The position numbers were made by a program, and so were the translations under genes. Under the pieces are notes generated by a model, which did no database searches, was not told where the DNA came from, and saw only the letters and a program-made list of their open reading frames with translations. Shown piece by piece: positions 14,640 to 23,910 of a DNA stretch of 31,099 bases. Origin of the DNA: an uncultured bacterium (GTDB taxonomy: Bacteria; Bacillota; Clostridia; Lachnospirales; Lachnospiraceae); NCBI GenBank assembly GCA_905214855.1, contig CAJMNU010000008.1:1-31099 (forward strand), written 5' to 3'. Every line of letters begins with the position of its first letter. Positions within the stretch are counted from its first letter, which is position 1.

Positions 14640-16235
14640 TTATTTTTCAGTATCTTCCTGATACAGTCTGTTTACATCCTCGATCAATCTGTCACCGCCA
14701 CGGTCTAACCACTGCTGTGCAGCTGCCTCGAAACCTGCATCATCGATCTGTCCACAGATGTACTGTGTTCTTGCATCTTCGATGATCTGCTCAATATCTG
14801 TACCAACCTCTGCGTTTACCTCAGAGTTTGCCAGATATCCTAATGCTGGGTTAAATACTGCATACTTCTCATTGTTCTTGTATGTTTCAGCCTGTGCCTT
14901 TGCAGATTCATTCTTCTCTAATTTTGGAGAAGTAGCCTCTAAGTTTGGAATATAGCACAGAGACTGGTTTAATCCACTAGCTGGAGACTGCTGTACTTCC
15001 AGATCGGCTCTCTTCACTACATTGCCTGCCTCGTTCAGGTCATATGAAACACCTTCCAGACCGAAATCAGCCAGTGCTAACATCTCATCGTCACACATCT
15101 TATCCAAGAAATGCAGACAGTTCTTTAAATCTTCCTCTGTCTTTGCACCAGCTTTTGTGATCATATAGAATCCGTTGAAACCGCTGGTTGCCAGAGTCTT
15201 GTCATTGACTGGTCCTACCAGTTCCATTGTAGCCAGTTTGGAAGGATCTGTTACAGATTTTACATCATTCTTTGTGTAGTAGTCCCAGATACGCTTTGCG
15301 CCGTCCATAACGTCAACGAAACATCCGGACTCGCCTTTCTTACAGCTGTCGCTGAATGTACCAGAGTCAACTGTTGCCCAGTCTTTTCTTACCAGACCGT
15401 CATCATACATCTTCTTCATCCATTTCAGGGCATCCATGAATTCCTGTGTCTGATGAACCGGAACCAGTTTTCCATCTTTCTCTACCCACTCGTTACCACA
15501 TCCGAACCATGTCTGGATGATATCCAGAGGTCCTGTATACTTGGTCAGTTCCAGACCATATGTATCGTCTTTTCCGTTTCCGTCCGGATCTTCGTATGTG
15601 AATTTATACATCATGTTGTATACGTCTTCTACTGTCTTTGGAGTTTCTGTGATGCCTACAGCCTCAGCCCAGTCTTTACGGTAAGAGAAACCATAACGAC
15701 CAACTGCTCTTGCACGGTAGATAGCGATCACTTTACCGTCTACAGTCAGAGCCTTTAATACGTTCGGGTTTGCCTGAGACAGGTTTGGATATGCTTCTTT
15801 GTCTGCCAAGTATGGAGCAAGATCCCAGAAAGCGCCTTTCTTTGCCGCATCTACGATGTTTGCTGTCAGGTTTCCGGATGCTGTCAGAATCATTGGCATG
15901 TTGTCTTTATCCATCAGAGTCAAGCCCAGCTTCTCTGTGTAAGTATCATTCGCTTCCCACTGCCACTCTACATGTGTATTGGTGTACTCCTCATATTTTT
16001 TGATAACTTCATCAGAATGCTCATTCTTCAGATCTGTTCCGTAGAAAGAAGTTGTCATAAATGTGATAGTTGGCTTTCCGTCTGTTGTTGCAGCTGCCTC
16101 TCCGGACTGCTGTGTTCCTGCATTGTTTCCACTGTTATTGGAAGTGTTGGAGTTTCCGCCTCCACAAGCTGCCATAGACAGTGCCATTGCCCCCGCCAAT
16201 GTCAAGGACATTGCTTTTTTCCATGTCTTTTTCAT
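14640..16235 (-). CDS. Extracellular solute-binding lipoprotein (LplA-like) for RG-I oligosaccharides
   Basis: This is a 531-residue substrate-binding lipoprotein of a carbohydrate ABC importer (CUT1 type). The signal peptide MKKTWKKAMSLTLAGAMAL leads to the lipobox SMAACGGG with lipidated Cys24. A Ser/Asn/Gly-rich tether (25-50) follows before the mature domain starts at KPTITFMTTSFYG. Length and layout match the large LplA-type binding proteins that pair with LplB/LplC permeases. The ligand is inferred as an RG-I oligosaccharide from the adjacent lyase, esterase and glycosidase genes. The start follows AAGGAG. It lies 105 nt after the LplC-type gene. Its cistron is flanked by strong hairpins at 16264-16299 and 14576-14610. 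Confidence 0.92.
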   Translation of the reverse strand: MKKTWKKAMSLTLAGAMALSMAACGGGNSNTSNNSGNNAGTQQSGEAAATTDGKPTITFMTTSFYGTDLKNEHSDEVIKKYEEYTNTHVEWQWEANDTYTEKLGLTLMDKDNMPMILTASGNLTANIVDAAKKGAFWDLAPYLADKEAYPNLSQANPNVLKALTVDGKVIAIYRARAVGRYGFSYRKDWAEAVGITETPKTVEDVYNMMYKFTYEDPDGNGKDDTYGLELTKYTGPLDIIQTWFGCGNEWVEKDGKLVPVHQTQEFMDALKWMKKMYDDGLVRKDWATVDSGTFSDSCKKGESGCFVDVMDGAKRIWDYYTKNDVKSVTDPSKLATMELVGPVNDKTLATSGFNGFYMITKAGAKTEEDLKNCLHFLDKMCDDEMLALADFGLEGVSYDLNEAGNVVKRADLEVQQSPASGLNQSLCYIPNLEATSPKLEKNESAKAQAETYKNNEKYAVFNPALGYLANSEVNAEVGTDIEQIIEDARTQYICGQIDDAGFEAAAQQWLDRGGDRLIEDVNRLYQEDTEK

Positions 16236-16263
16236 GATACTTTTCTCCTTTTATTTTCATTTG

Positions 16264-16299
16264 GCAGAAATCCAAAACTGTACTGTTTGGGATCTCTGC
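16264..16299 (-). other. Intercistronic hairpin before the binding-protein gene
   Basis: On the minus strand GCAGAGATCCCAAAC pairs with GTTTTGGATTTCTGC (15 positions, one C-U mismatch and one G-U wobble, 6-nt loop). No T-run follows, so it is not a standard terminator. It may shield the 5' end of a processed binding-protein mRNA. It ends about 28 nt before the start codon. Confidence 0.65.
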
Positions 16300-16340
16300 T
16301 AATTTTTATGATTGATACATTTGATATATTTAAATCGTTT

Positions 16341-17243
16341 TTAACCCTTTACAGAACCTACCATAACACCCTGTGTAAAGTATTTCTGGATAAATGGATA
16401 TACCAGAAGGATCGGAACAGTTGCCACAACGGTTGTCGCCATCTTAACTGCTTTCTGTGGCGGCATACCGAATGGGCCCCAATCGAATCCGCTCTCTGTT
16501 GCTATAGAAGAAGTTAAGAAAATAATTCTTCTCAGTACGATCTGAATAACCTCCAGATTCTTATCGGAAATATACATCATTGCATTGAAGTAAGAGTTCC
16601 AGTGTGTTACTGCGTAGAATAAGGATACGCTGGCAATAACAGGTTTGGACAACGGCAGAATAATCTTTAAGAAAGTCTGTCCGTCATTACATCCGTCCAT
16701 TCTCGCTGCCTCTTCCAGCTCCATCGGAAGCCCTTGGAAGAAGTTCTTAATAATGATCATGTTAAATGGGTTGATTGCACCCGGAAGCCAAAGTGCCCAG
16801 AAAGAATCCTTTAAGTGAAGCACATTGGAGATCATGATGTAGCTTGGCACCATACCACCGGTAAACAACATGGTGATGATGACCATATTGGTGAAGAAGG
16901 TTCTTCCCTTAAAGTACGGTCTGGACAGTGGGTATGCCAGTGTACAGGAAAAGAACATATTGATAAATGTACCTACCACCGTAACGATGATAGAGTTTTT
17001 CAAACCGTGAATTGCGTCGCCTGTCTTAAAAATGTAATCATATGCATTCATAGAAATGGTATGTGGGATCAAAAAGAATGCACGCTCTGTCAGCTCTCGC
17101 TCTGTTGCAAAAGAACCTGCTACAATATAAATGAATGGAAGCAGAGTAATCAGAGCAAATAATCCTACGATCACATAGATCAGTACCTGCACAGCCTGAT
17201 CGGCAGGGCTTCTTTTTACTTTTAACGTCTTTGTTTTTGCCAT
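16341..17243 (-). CDS. Carbohydrate ABC transporter permease (LplC-like)
   Basis: This is a 300-residue inner-membrane permease with about six helices, starting with VQVLIYVIVGLFALITLLPF. The EAA loop that docks the ATPase is clear: EEAARMDGCNDGQTFLKIILPL (written here across about 178-199). The sequence SFATERELTERAFFLIP after the first helix and the C-terminal QKYFTQGVMVGSVKG are typical of the MalG/LplC side of CUT1 importers. The start follows AGGGGAG. It lies 17 nt after the LplB-type gene and upstream of the binding-protein gene. No ATPase gene is present in the operon. Confidence 0.93.
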   Translation of the reverse strand: MAKTKTLKVKRSPADQAVQVLIYVIVGLFALITLLPFIYIVAGSFATERELTERAFFLIPHTISMNAYDYIFKTGDAIHGLKNSIIVTVVGTFINMFFSCTLAYPLSRPYFKGRTFFTNMVIITMLFTGGMVPSYIMISNVLHLKDSFWALWLPGAINPFNMIIIKNFFQGLPMELEEAARMDGCNDGQTFLKIILPLSKPVIASVSLFYAVTHWNSYFNAMMYISDKNLEVIQIVLRRIIFLTSSIATESGFDWGPFGMPPQKAVKMATTVVATVPILLVYPFIQKYFTQGVMVGSVKG

Positions 17244-17260
17244 GATGACAGCTCCCCTCT

Positions 17261-18223
17261 TTAATAAAATCCGGACTCACCGAATGCTTTTGCAAGTTTG
17301 TTCGCACCCAATACCATGATCATGCTGACTACGGATTTAAACATACCTGCTGCTGTTGCCAAAGAATAGTTTCCATTTACAACACCCTTTGTATAGATGT
17401 ATGTATCAAATACCTCGGATACTGTACGGTTCATAGAGTTCTGCATCAGGAAGATCTGCTCATATCCTGTATTTAAGATAGAACCAACTTTTAAGATCAA
17501 CATGATAACAATAGTAGAACGGATTGCCGGAAGTGTGATATGCCACATCTTCTGCCAGCGGTTTGCTCCATCCACCTCTGCTGCCTCATAAAGCTGTACA
17601 TCTACACCTGAAAGAGCTGCAAGGAAGATGATCGTACCGTATCCGGTTTCCTTCCACATGCTCTGTCCGATCAGCATCGGTACAAATAAATCTGGATTTG
17701 ACATAAAATCTGGAGCATTGTTTTTGCCAAAAATCTGCGTCAGCCAGTGGTACACAATACCATCTGTAGTACTGAACAACTGTAATGTTAAGGATGCCAC
17801 GATAACCATGGAGATAAAGTGAGGTATGTACACCATGGTCTGTGTGATCCTCTTAAATGCCATGTTCTTGATCTCATTTAACAGAAGCGCCAGAATGATC
17901 GGTGCTGGGAAATAGAAGACCAAGCTCGCAATGGAAATGGACAATGTGTTCTTTAATAATCTCAAAAAGTCTGGACCTGTGAAAAATTTCTTAAATACCT
18001 CAAAACCTACAAATGGGCTGTGGATAAATGCACCGATCGCGGTATCTCCATTATAAGGGCTGAAATCCTGAAATGCCATAACCAGACCACCCATTGGCAT
18101 GTAGTTAAATACGATCATGTATACTACACCGGGAATGATCATAAGATATAGCCACATATGACTGGAAAGTGCATGTCTCCATGTTCCATTCTGAGGTTTG
18201 GATTTGGCTTTTATCTTTTCCAT
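17261..18223 (-). CDS. Carbohydrate ABC transporter permease (LplB-like)
   Basis: This is a 320-residue permease, the MalF/LplB-type partner of the following gene. About six helices are visible, beginning MWLYLMIIPGVVYMIVFNY and the LplB-style MGGLVMAFQDFSPYNG. The EAA loop is YEAAEVDGANRWQKMWHITLP. The C-terminus ends NKLAKAFGESGFY, typical of this family. I place the start at ATG 18223, preceded by AGAGGAG. The reading frame stays open to 18388, but those 55 extra codons have no good ribosome binding site and do not resemble the family. It is the first gene of operon A, with a probable promoter at 18433-18460. Confidence 0.93.
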   Translation of the reverse strand: MEKIKAKSKPQNGTWRHALSSHMWLYLMIIPGVVYMIVFNYMPMGGLVMAFQDFSPYNGDTAIGAFIHSPFVGFEVFKKFFTGPDFLRLLKNTLSISIASLVFYFPAPIILALLLNEIKNMAFKRITQTMVYIPHFISMVIVASLTLQLFSTTDGIVYHWLTQIFGKNNAPDFMSNPDLFVPMLIGQSMWKETGYGTIIFLAALSGVDVQLYEAAEVDGANRWQKMWHITLPAIRSTIVIMLILKVGSILNTGYEQIFLMQNSMNRTVSEVFDTYIYTKGVVNGNYSLATAAGMFKSVVSMIMVLGANKLAKAFGESGFY

Positions 18224-18432
18224 ATTCTTTCTCCTCTTTTCAATGTCCGAATCCATACAGGTTAATTTTCCGGTCTTTTTCATTAGTACACTGTGAATGG
18301 TTTCGTCATTGTGCTTATTTTTTTCTTTTTGCAGCACTGCTTTGTGAGCACATTGTATATCCATCCACCACGGTTTGTAAATAATCAATTTCTAACCTGT
18401 TTGTATCTTTTTATTTCCCCAGTTTTCCTTAT

Positions 18433-18460
18433 AAAATAAAGGTTTTCAAGCTACTATCAA
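18433..18460 (-). promoter_or_regulatory. Probable promoter of RG-I operon A
   Basis: TTGATA (18455-18460), spacer of 16 nt, TATTTT (18433-18438). A poor -10 suits an activator-dependent promoter, consistent with the nearby AraC-type regulator. The leader to the first start codon would be about 200 nt. Confidence 0.45.
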
Positions 18461-18540
18461 AATCAATGTTATCACTTTATTCCTAATATTTTCCATAAAA
18501 ACCTCAAAATGATAACCTATTTAGAATCGGATTATCCACA

Positions 18541-18568
18541 AAAAAAGTCGGGAATACCCGACTTTTTT
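18541..18568 (-). terminator. Terminator of RG-I operon B
   Basis: AAAAAAGTCGGG, loop of 4 nt, CCCGACTTTTTT: a perfect 12-bp stem ending in a T-run, 25 nt after the AraC-type gene. It is a textbook intrinsic terminator, probably active in both directions. Confidence 0.92.
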
Positions 18569-18593
18569 GTCATTTTGCCACAATACCTTTTTC

Positions 18594-20780
18594 TTAACTT
18601 CTCCGCTCTTTTCTAAAAGCAGCCGGAGTCACTCCCTCATGATTTTTAAAAAAACGGATAAAATTTTGTACATTTGTATATTGCAGCTTTTCTGAGATCT
18701 CTGCGATTGAATACTCTGTTGTCAAAAGCATATATTTTGCCTGTGTCATCTTCTCTTCATTGACGATATCCGTAAAGGTTACTCCCTTCTCCCTCTTGAG
18801 AACCTTGCTCAGATAATTTGGGTGGTAACTCAATTGGTCTGCACATTCATTCAATGAAATATTTCCTTTTGATGAACGAATCAGTTCCAATGCCTGTCTC
18901 ACGATCTCGGATTCATTTCCCTGCTGTTCTTTTTCCTCTAATCTGGATATGATCGGCAGGATCATCTGATTTTTTACTGCTGTGAGCAGTTTTTTCTTGT
19001 CATAAATCTGTGTCAGCTGGTTCAGCACGTTATACTGGTCACTTCCAAAAATATCAGAAAGCGGGATTCCTGCTGTTGCCGGAATATTCATGACTGCCGT
19101 TAATAAACGTGTTAAATAAAAATTACGCTCAATTCCCACAACTCCCTTTGTCTCCATTCGGTCAAGGATCAATTCCAACAAATGGATGGCATCCTCACTC
19201 TTACAGCTCTCGATCATCTGGATCATTTCTGTCTCCATGATCCTGTCATACACATTCGTGCTCTGGTTAACTGATGCATAGTCGTCAAATAGAACTAGAC
19301 TCCCCACATTCATGTCTTCCTGATTGGTTTTATTATACAATGCCTCTGTACATTCACTATAGGCCTGTCTCACCTGATCCAGAGAATGGAAGACACGGCT
19401 GATACCGGATGCTGTCGCACACTTTCCGGATAATTCCATATGATCTTTGATTTCCTTATAGAGTACTGCCGTTTTGGTATCGATCACCTGTTCATTCTCA
19501 GCTCCGATCAAAACCACTAGCTTTTCCCTATAATAGATCGGTGTGATAAAAATCATTTGTCTCAGATTTTCCGGAAACTCACTCAATACTCTGATATATT
19601 TTTCTCTTGCAGCCTCCTCGCTCTCATCCTTATATTTCATCACTACCATGCGATAACAGGGAAACGGAATAATCTCTGAATTTTTCAAAGCCTCCTCTAT
19701 TCTATTCTGGTTTAACTCTCCCTTGATCAGATTGGAGATCAAAAGTTCCTTAATCTGTGTCTTCTGATCATCCATATGTTTCTGCATCAAATACAGTGGT
19801 TTGGAAAAAGCAACTGCTGCAATCCTTACTGCGGCAAGCAGAATACCAAATCCCAATATAACTGCAAGAGCGGCAAACATAAATACTGCTGCATCCGCTT
19901 TTACCTTGCCTGTATCATATCCAACAACATATCTCATGCCATTGGTAACATCCTCTTTTACCTGAATCCGGTATTTCCCTGCTTTTGTGCCTTTATATAG
20001 ACCAGATCCCTCTTCTTCATGTTCATAATACGTCTCTGTCATATCAGGATTTGTTTCCATCAGCACACTGCGGGTCACTCCTCCCAGAACAGAGATATCA
20101 TATCCTGTCTTTTTATAATTTTCAGCCAGACTCTGCAAATTTCTTGTATCTATCTTAATAGACAGAAGCCATGACAATCCTCCGCCATCCCTCTGATTCT
20201 TGATGATCAGTTGGAGTCCGGAAGTATCCACTGAATTGGTGAGACGAAGCCCATTCCCTACCATGGGGGGGCTGACTTCTGAACGGTTCACCCAATATAA
20301 CTCCGAATTGACCATCTTCTGTCCTTCTAAAAACGCCTCTGTCTCTTTCAGATTTTCAAGATCCTCATACGGAAATAAACCATAGTCGTTAAAGATCCAA
20401 CCATGATCCATATTGATAAAGTTATACTCTTCGATATAATTATGGATAAAATAATTCCCCTCCAGAGCTTTCTGAGCATCTTTTAAACTACTATATCTGG
20501 AATATGGAACCTTATCCTGATGTAAAAGCCAACGGAACGTATCATTGTTTACTGTCTCAATATAATATTCTTTGATCGAAGTCAAAATGGTATCATATTC
20601 CCTCGAAATCTCTGTACTGTAAGATTCCAGCGCAAGCTGGCTGTTAGCATTTTCTGAAGAAATATAGATATTGTAAGAAACTACCCCCATCACAAGGATG
20701 GGGATAGTTACCAATAATAACAGCCTCAAAAACATCTGTTTTTCATAGTTTAAAGTACTCAGTATCTCTTTAATCTGCAT
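18594..20780 (-). CDS. Membrane-anchored AraC-family regulator (YesS/RhgR-like)
   Basis: This is a 728-residue regulator. A membrane helix near the N-terminus (FLRLLLLVTIPILVMGVVSY, about 17-36) is followed by an extracytoplasmic sensor region of roughly 260 residues that fits a Cache-type fold. A second helix (AAVFMFAALAVILGFGILLA) leads to a cytoplasmic middle domain. The last ~104 residues form a two-helix-turn-helix AraC DNA-binding domain (LNECADQLSYHPNYLSKVLK, then IAEISEKLQYTNVQNFIRFF). This architecture matches RhgR (YesS), the activator of rhamnogalacturonan genes in B. subtilis. It starts 13 nt after the GH2 gene, so it is co-expressed with operon B, and it probably activates operons A and B on sensing an external ligand. 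The ligand is inferred, not shown. Confidence 0.93.
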   Translation of the reverse strand: MQIKEILSTLNYEKQMFLRLLLLVTIPILVMGVVSYNIYISSENANSQLALESYSTEISREYDTILTSIKEYYIETVNNDTFRWLLHQDKVPYSRYSSLKDAQKALEGNYFIHNYIEEYNFINMDHGWIFNDYGLFPYEDLENLKETEAFLEGQKMVNSELYWVNRSEVSPPMVGNGLRLTNSVDTSGLQLIIKNQRDGGGLSWLLSIKIDTRNLQSLAENYKKTGYDISVLGGVTRSVLMETNPDMTETYYEHEEEGSGLYKGTKAGKYRIQVKEDVTNGMRYVVGYDTGKVKADAAVFMFAALAVILGFGILLAAVRIAAVAFSKPLYLMQKHMDDQKTQIKELLISNLIKGELNQNRIEEALKNSEIIPFPCYRMVVMKYKDESEEAAREKYIRVLSEFPENLRQMIFITPIYYREKLVVLIGAENEQVIDTKTAVLYKEIKDHMELSGKCATASGISRVFHSLDQVRQAYSECTEALYNKTNQEDMNVGSLVLFDDYASVNQSTNVYDRIMETEMIQMIESCKSEDAIHLLELILDRMETKGVVGIERNFYLTRLLTAVMNIPATAGIPLSDIFGSDQYNVLNQLTQIYDKKKLLTAVKNQMILPIISRLEEKEQQGNESEIVRQALELIRSSKGNISLNECADQLSYHPNYLSKVLKREKGVTFTDIVNEEKMTQAKYMLLTTEYSIAEISEKLQYTNVQNFIRFFKNHEGVTPAAFRKERRS

Positions 20781-20793
20781 ATAACCCTATTTC

Positions 20794-23700
20794 CTAATCA
20801 TCAATCTCTTTTGTCGTACTCTTCTTTCTTCCACTCCAAAAAATCTCATCGTCTTCTTCCACTGCTGTATCACAAACTGCAAAGAGTTTTGCTGCCTGTA
20901 CTACTGCTGTATGTCCTTTTTTCTCAGGATACCAGCCCTCTTTATTATCTTTCCAACAAGGTTTCGGACCTACTCCATATCCGGACAAAACAGTGATACG
21001 GATCTTATCTGTCTTACATGTGGTATCAAAATTGGCTCTCTGGAACATAAAGGTATTTTCAAATGCATCTGTTAAGGCAGGAACCCACTGCCCATTCTGC
21101 CAAACCTCTACCTTATATTCATGGATTCCGCCCTCATGCATACGATCTTTCTGATCTGGAAGATATGCGATACCTTTTACATCCTGTACAGATTCTAACT
21201 GTATCGTTACAGTGATCGGATATGTACTTTTCTCTATTCTTGCTGTCTTATTCGGATTGCAGTCTGAGAATGCATCTGCATCCTTTACCTGTGCATCCAC
21301 GTCAAACTGATAGGTTGCAGTAGCACAATCCACAAGATTTACGGAAAACAGACAGTTTTCCACATCTTTTTCCAGAATTTCCACCTCTGGACAGAATGCC
21401 TCAGAATTTGCATACTTCAGCAAAGAGTTTTTCAGGCTGTTTGCTGCTGGTCTTTCCTCAAAACTTCCTTCCAGACATGCTGAAACCAAAAGCAGGCTTC
21501 CCTTTCCTACTTTTCCTTCCATAACCAATGCACAAGGTGTATTTCTGTTCCACTCATCGATCACGGTTACCACTGGTTTCCATCCCTGCGGCACATAGTC
21601 TGTCCTAAATCCTCTCGCCTGTTCCAGTATATCTTCCCAGACCCATCCGCCATGTTCTTCTGTCAGGAAATCTGCCAGTGCCGGATGCTCTGTCTCAACA
21701 GATAATCCAAGATTTCTTGTCCAGCCCGGTCCCATCTGTGCATTCCAGAAAACAGGACGCATCGTTACTGCCGGACAATTGTAATCCATAGCAGATAAGT
21801 GTGGGAAAAATACTACTTTCTTGCCCTTTTGGAGCGCTTCCTTTGCCTCACTCCAATCTCTTGTGCAGATAGCCTGATCGTTTTTCCCTTCTACAACATC
21901 ATTTTCTCCACAGACTGTTTCAGATACTTCTGGTTTCGCAAACACATACAGATCCCAATGATTCTGGATCTCATTCATCCGGATATGTAAAGACATTTTT
22001 GTATGACTCATCACGCATGAAAAATCAAGAGTGATCTCTCCTATTTTTCTATTTTTTCCTGCTGTGATCTCTTCAAAGAACCATTCTCCAGCCTGATATA
22101 CATTTCCTGTCTCCCTGTCAACAAGCTCCCACTGTATCGTTTTATCTTTTAAAACCTGTTTGCCAAAATGACAGATTTCAGCTGGGATATGAACAGTCTC
22201 CGTATTTTTATATACATACTTAGGTACTCTTGCCAAAAGTACAGTCTCCTGACAAAATTCCCTGAATTCTTCTGGAGTCACATATCCCTTATTATCCCAG
22301 AATGCATCTAATATTCCAACCAGCGCTGTTCCCTGTCCCAGATAATCATGCAGATCCAGCATCTCAAATCCATACAGATGTGGTGTTCTAAAATTCGCCT
22401 CCAGATCTTCTTTATACATCATCACCTGATTTTTTCCAGAACATGAAACAAACTCTTTATTTCTCCAAAGAACGCCCTTTGCCCTTGCATTTTCCTTGAA
22501 AACCCGATAATTTCCCGGCTGAAGATATCCTTTGAATTTTTCTTCTATTGAAAAATCCGGATATGCACACCACTGCCCCATCTCATGGCAGATAATCGGA
22601 AGAGTTGCCCCTTCTACAGATGGAAGATAATCTTTTCCACGCCATCCCTCTATGTTGCGGATATTTCCTCCAAGAATAGGTCCATATGCGGATCTATGGA
22701 AATATAGATAATCTGTCTCTTCTTTCGTGACATCTTTGGGCGCTTTATCATAAAACCAACCAGACTGTGCCGTATAGATCCTACGATTCTGGTATCCAAG
22801 GCTCTTATCAAACTCCCTTGTCTCACTCACCCAATGTTCCAATGGACGATACCACTCCCCACTTGGCTCATTGCTTGGGGAAAACAGTACAAAAGATGGA
22901 TGATGTCCAAACTGACGCAGGATTTTTTGTGTCTCTTTTCTGAGAATGTCCAGCATCCTGATTCCATCATTAAAGACATTCCACATACCACACTCAATCT
23001 GTATATAAATTCCCGCTCTGTCCGCAGCTTCAAATGCTGCTTCTGGAAGACAGCAGGAATGGCAGCGGATAAAGTTTAATCCCCATTCTTTTACAACTCC
23101 CATCACACGATCCCACCATGCCGGATCAGTCTCAGGATATCCCGTAATAGGATATTCTCCACCAAAATGTGTTCCTCTAAAATACTCCGGATATCCGTCC
23201 ACCCAGAACATTCCGTCTTCCACTTTCACCATGCGGGGATGCTCTGTGGCATACGTTTTCTTATCCTGTTCTCTCTTTTCGATCTCTGAAGCAGTAAGAA
23301 GGCATACTTCCCCTGCCATTCCATTCCACAATGCTCCCAGTGCGTCTGAAACACCATGTCCGTCCGGACGATATGGATACTGCATTCTGTTATCCACACA
23401 GACAGTCAAACGATGAGTCCCAGATGACAATTTTCCAAGTGAAATTTCATGGGATGCACAAAGGGAAAGATCTCCTCCCTGATATACGCCATCCAGCCAA
23501 ACGGAGGTTTTCCAACGTGTCAATTCTATAAAAAGTGTCCATTCTTCTGAATTTTCTTCTACACAGATTTCCCTCTCATACCATGCTCTTCCAATATAAT
23601 GCTTTAATGGCTGAGACAGAAATGGAACTTGACATCCCTCTTCCTGAGCATACTGGTATTCCCCTCTCTCATACCAAAGAGGATCATGCAGACCACTCAC

Positions 23701-23910
23701 CCATGGTGTCTCCTTCGTCACATCGTCTCCATATCCCTGTGCCTGAAGGATTCCCGGAATAGCGATCTCCCCATCTTCCTGACACTCTGGTCTCTCCTTT
23801 ACTTCTGTCTCTCCAAAAGCTGTGATCTTTTCTATTTCAAGGCAGTCTGCTGCCCTTTCTTCCTTAGGCTCTAACCAAAGTTTCCATTTTCCTGATAAAT
23901 TTATTTTCAT
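20794..23910 (-). CDS. Glycoside hydrolase family 2 protein
   Basis: This is a 1038-residue intracellular GH2 enzyme. Domains in order: an N-terminal sugar-binding beta-sandwich (about 1-205, with LTRWKTSVWLDGVYQG), an immunoglobulin-like link, a TIM barrel (about 225-560) with acid/base E348 in SPSNEPSGEW and nucleophile candidate E443 in ICHEMGQW, later beta-sandwiches, and a C-terminal discoidin-like (F5/8 type C) region at about 880-1010. No signal peptide is present. The family includes beta-galactosidases, beta-glucuronidases and beta-galacturonidases; specificity cannot be read here. The setting suggests removal of a beta-linked sugar from RG-I side chains or ends. Its ATG overlaps the stop of the DUF1961 gene by 4 bp (ATGA), implying coupled translation. 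Confidence 0.9.
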   Translation of the reverse strand: MKINLSGKWKLWLEPKEERAADCLEIEKITAFGETEVKERPECQEDGEIAIPGILQAQGYGDDVTKETPWVSGLHDPLWYERGEYQYAQEEGCQVPFLSQPLKHYIGRAWYEREICVEENSEEWTLFIELTRWKTSVWLDGVYQGGDLSLCASHEISLGKLSSGTHRLTVCVDNRMQYPYRPDGHGVSDALGALWNGMAGEVCLLTASEIEKREQDKKTYATEHPRMVKVEDGMFWVDGYPEYFRGTHFGGEYPITGYPETDPAWWDRVMGVVKEWGLNFIRCHSCCLPEAAFEAADRAGIYIQIECGMWNVFNDGIRMLDILRKETQKILRQFGHHPSFVLFSPSNEPSGEWYRPLEHWVSETREFDKSLGYQNRRIYTAQSGWFYDKAPKDVTKEETDYLYFHRSAYGPILGGNIRNIEGWRGKDYLPSVEGATLPIICHEMGQWCAYPDFSIEEKFKGYLQPGNYRVFKENARAKGVLWRNKEFVSCSGKNQVMMYKEDLEANFRTPHLYGFEMLDLHDYLGQGTALVGILDAFWDNKGYVTPEEFREFCQETVLLARVPKYVYKNTETVHIPAEICHFGKQVLKDKTIQWELVDRETGNVYQAGEWFFEEITAGKNRKIGEITLDFSCVMSHTKMSLHIRMNEIQNHWDLYVFAKPEVSETVCGENDVVEGKNDQAICTRDWSEAKEALQKGKKVVFFPHLSAMDYNCPAVTMRPVFWNAQMGPGWTRNLGLSVETEHPALADFLTEEHGGWVWEDILEQARGFRTDYVPQGWKPVVTVIDEWNRNTPCALVMEGKVGKGSLLLVSACLEGSFEERPAANSLKNSLLKYANSEAFCPEVEILEKDVENCLFSVNLVDCATATYQFDVDAQVKDADAFSDCNPNKTARIEKSTYPITVTIQLESVQDVKGIAYLPDQKDRMHEGGIHEYKVEVWQNGQWVPALTDAFENTFMFQRANFDTTCKTDKIRITVLSGYGVGPKPCWKDNKEGWYPEKKGHTAVVQAAKLFAVCDTAVEEDDEIFWSGRKKSTTKEIDD

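Larger units (their letters stand above)
18224..18593. other. Regulatory stretch between the AraC-type gene and operon A
   Basis: These 370 bases hold the terminator of operon B (18541-18568), the probable operon A promoter (18433-18460) and a leader of about 200 nt before the LplB-type start. The leader keeps an open frame in phase with the permease from 18388. Binding sites for the neighbouring AraC-type regulator would be expected upstream of the promoter (18461-18540), but no clear pair of direct repeats is visible there. Confidence 0.55.

Noticed and set aside
18430..18460. Cre site in the operon A promoter (TGAAAACCTTTATT)
   Set aside because: The central CG is missing and three consensus positions fail, so it is not a credible CcpA site.
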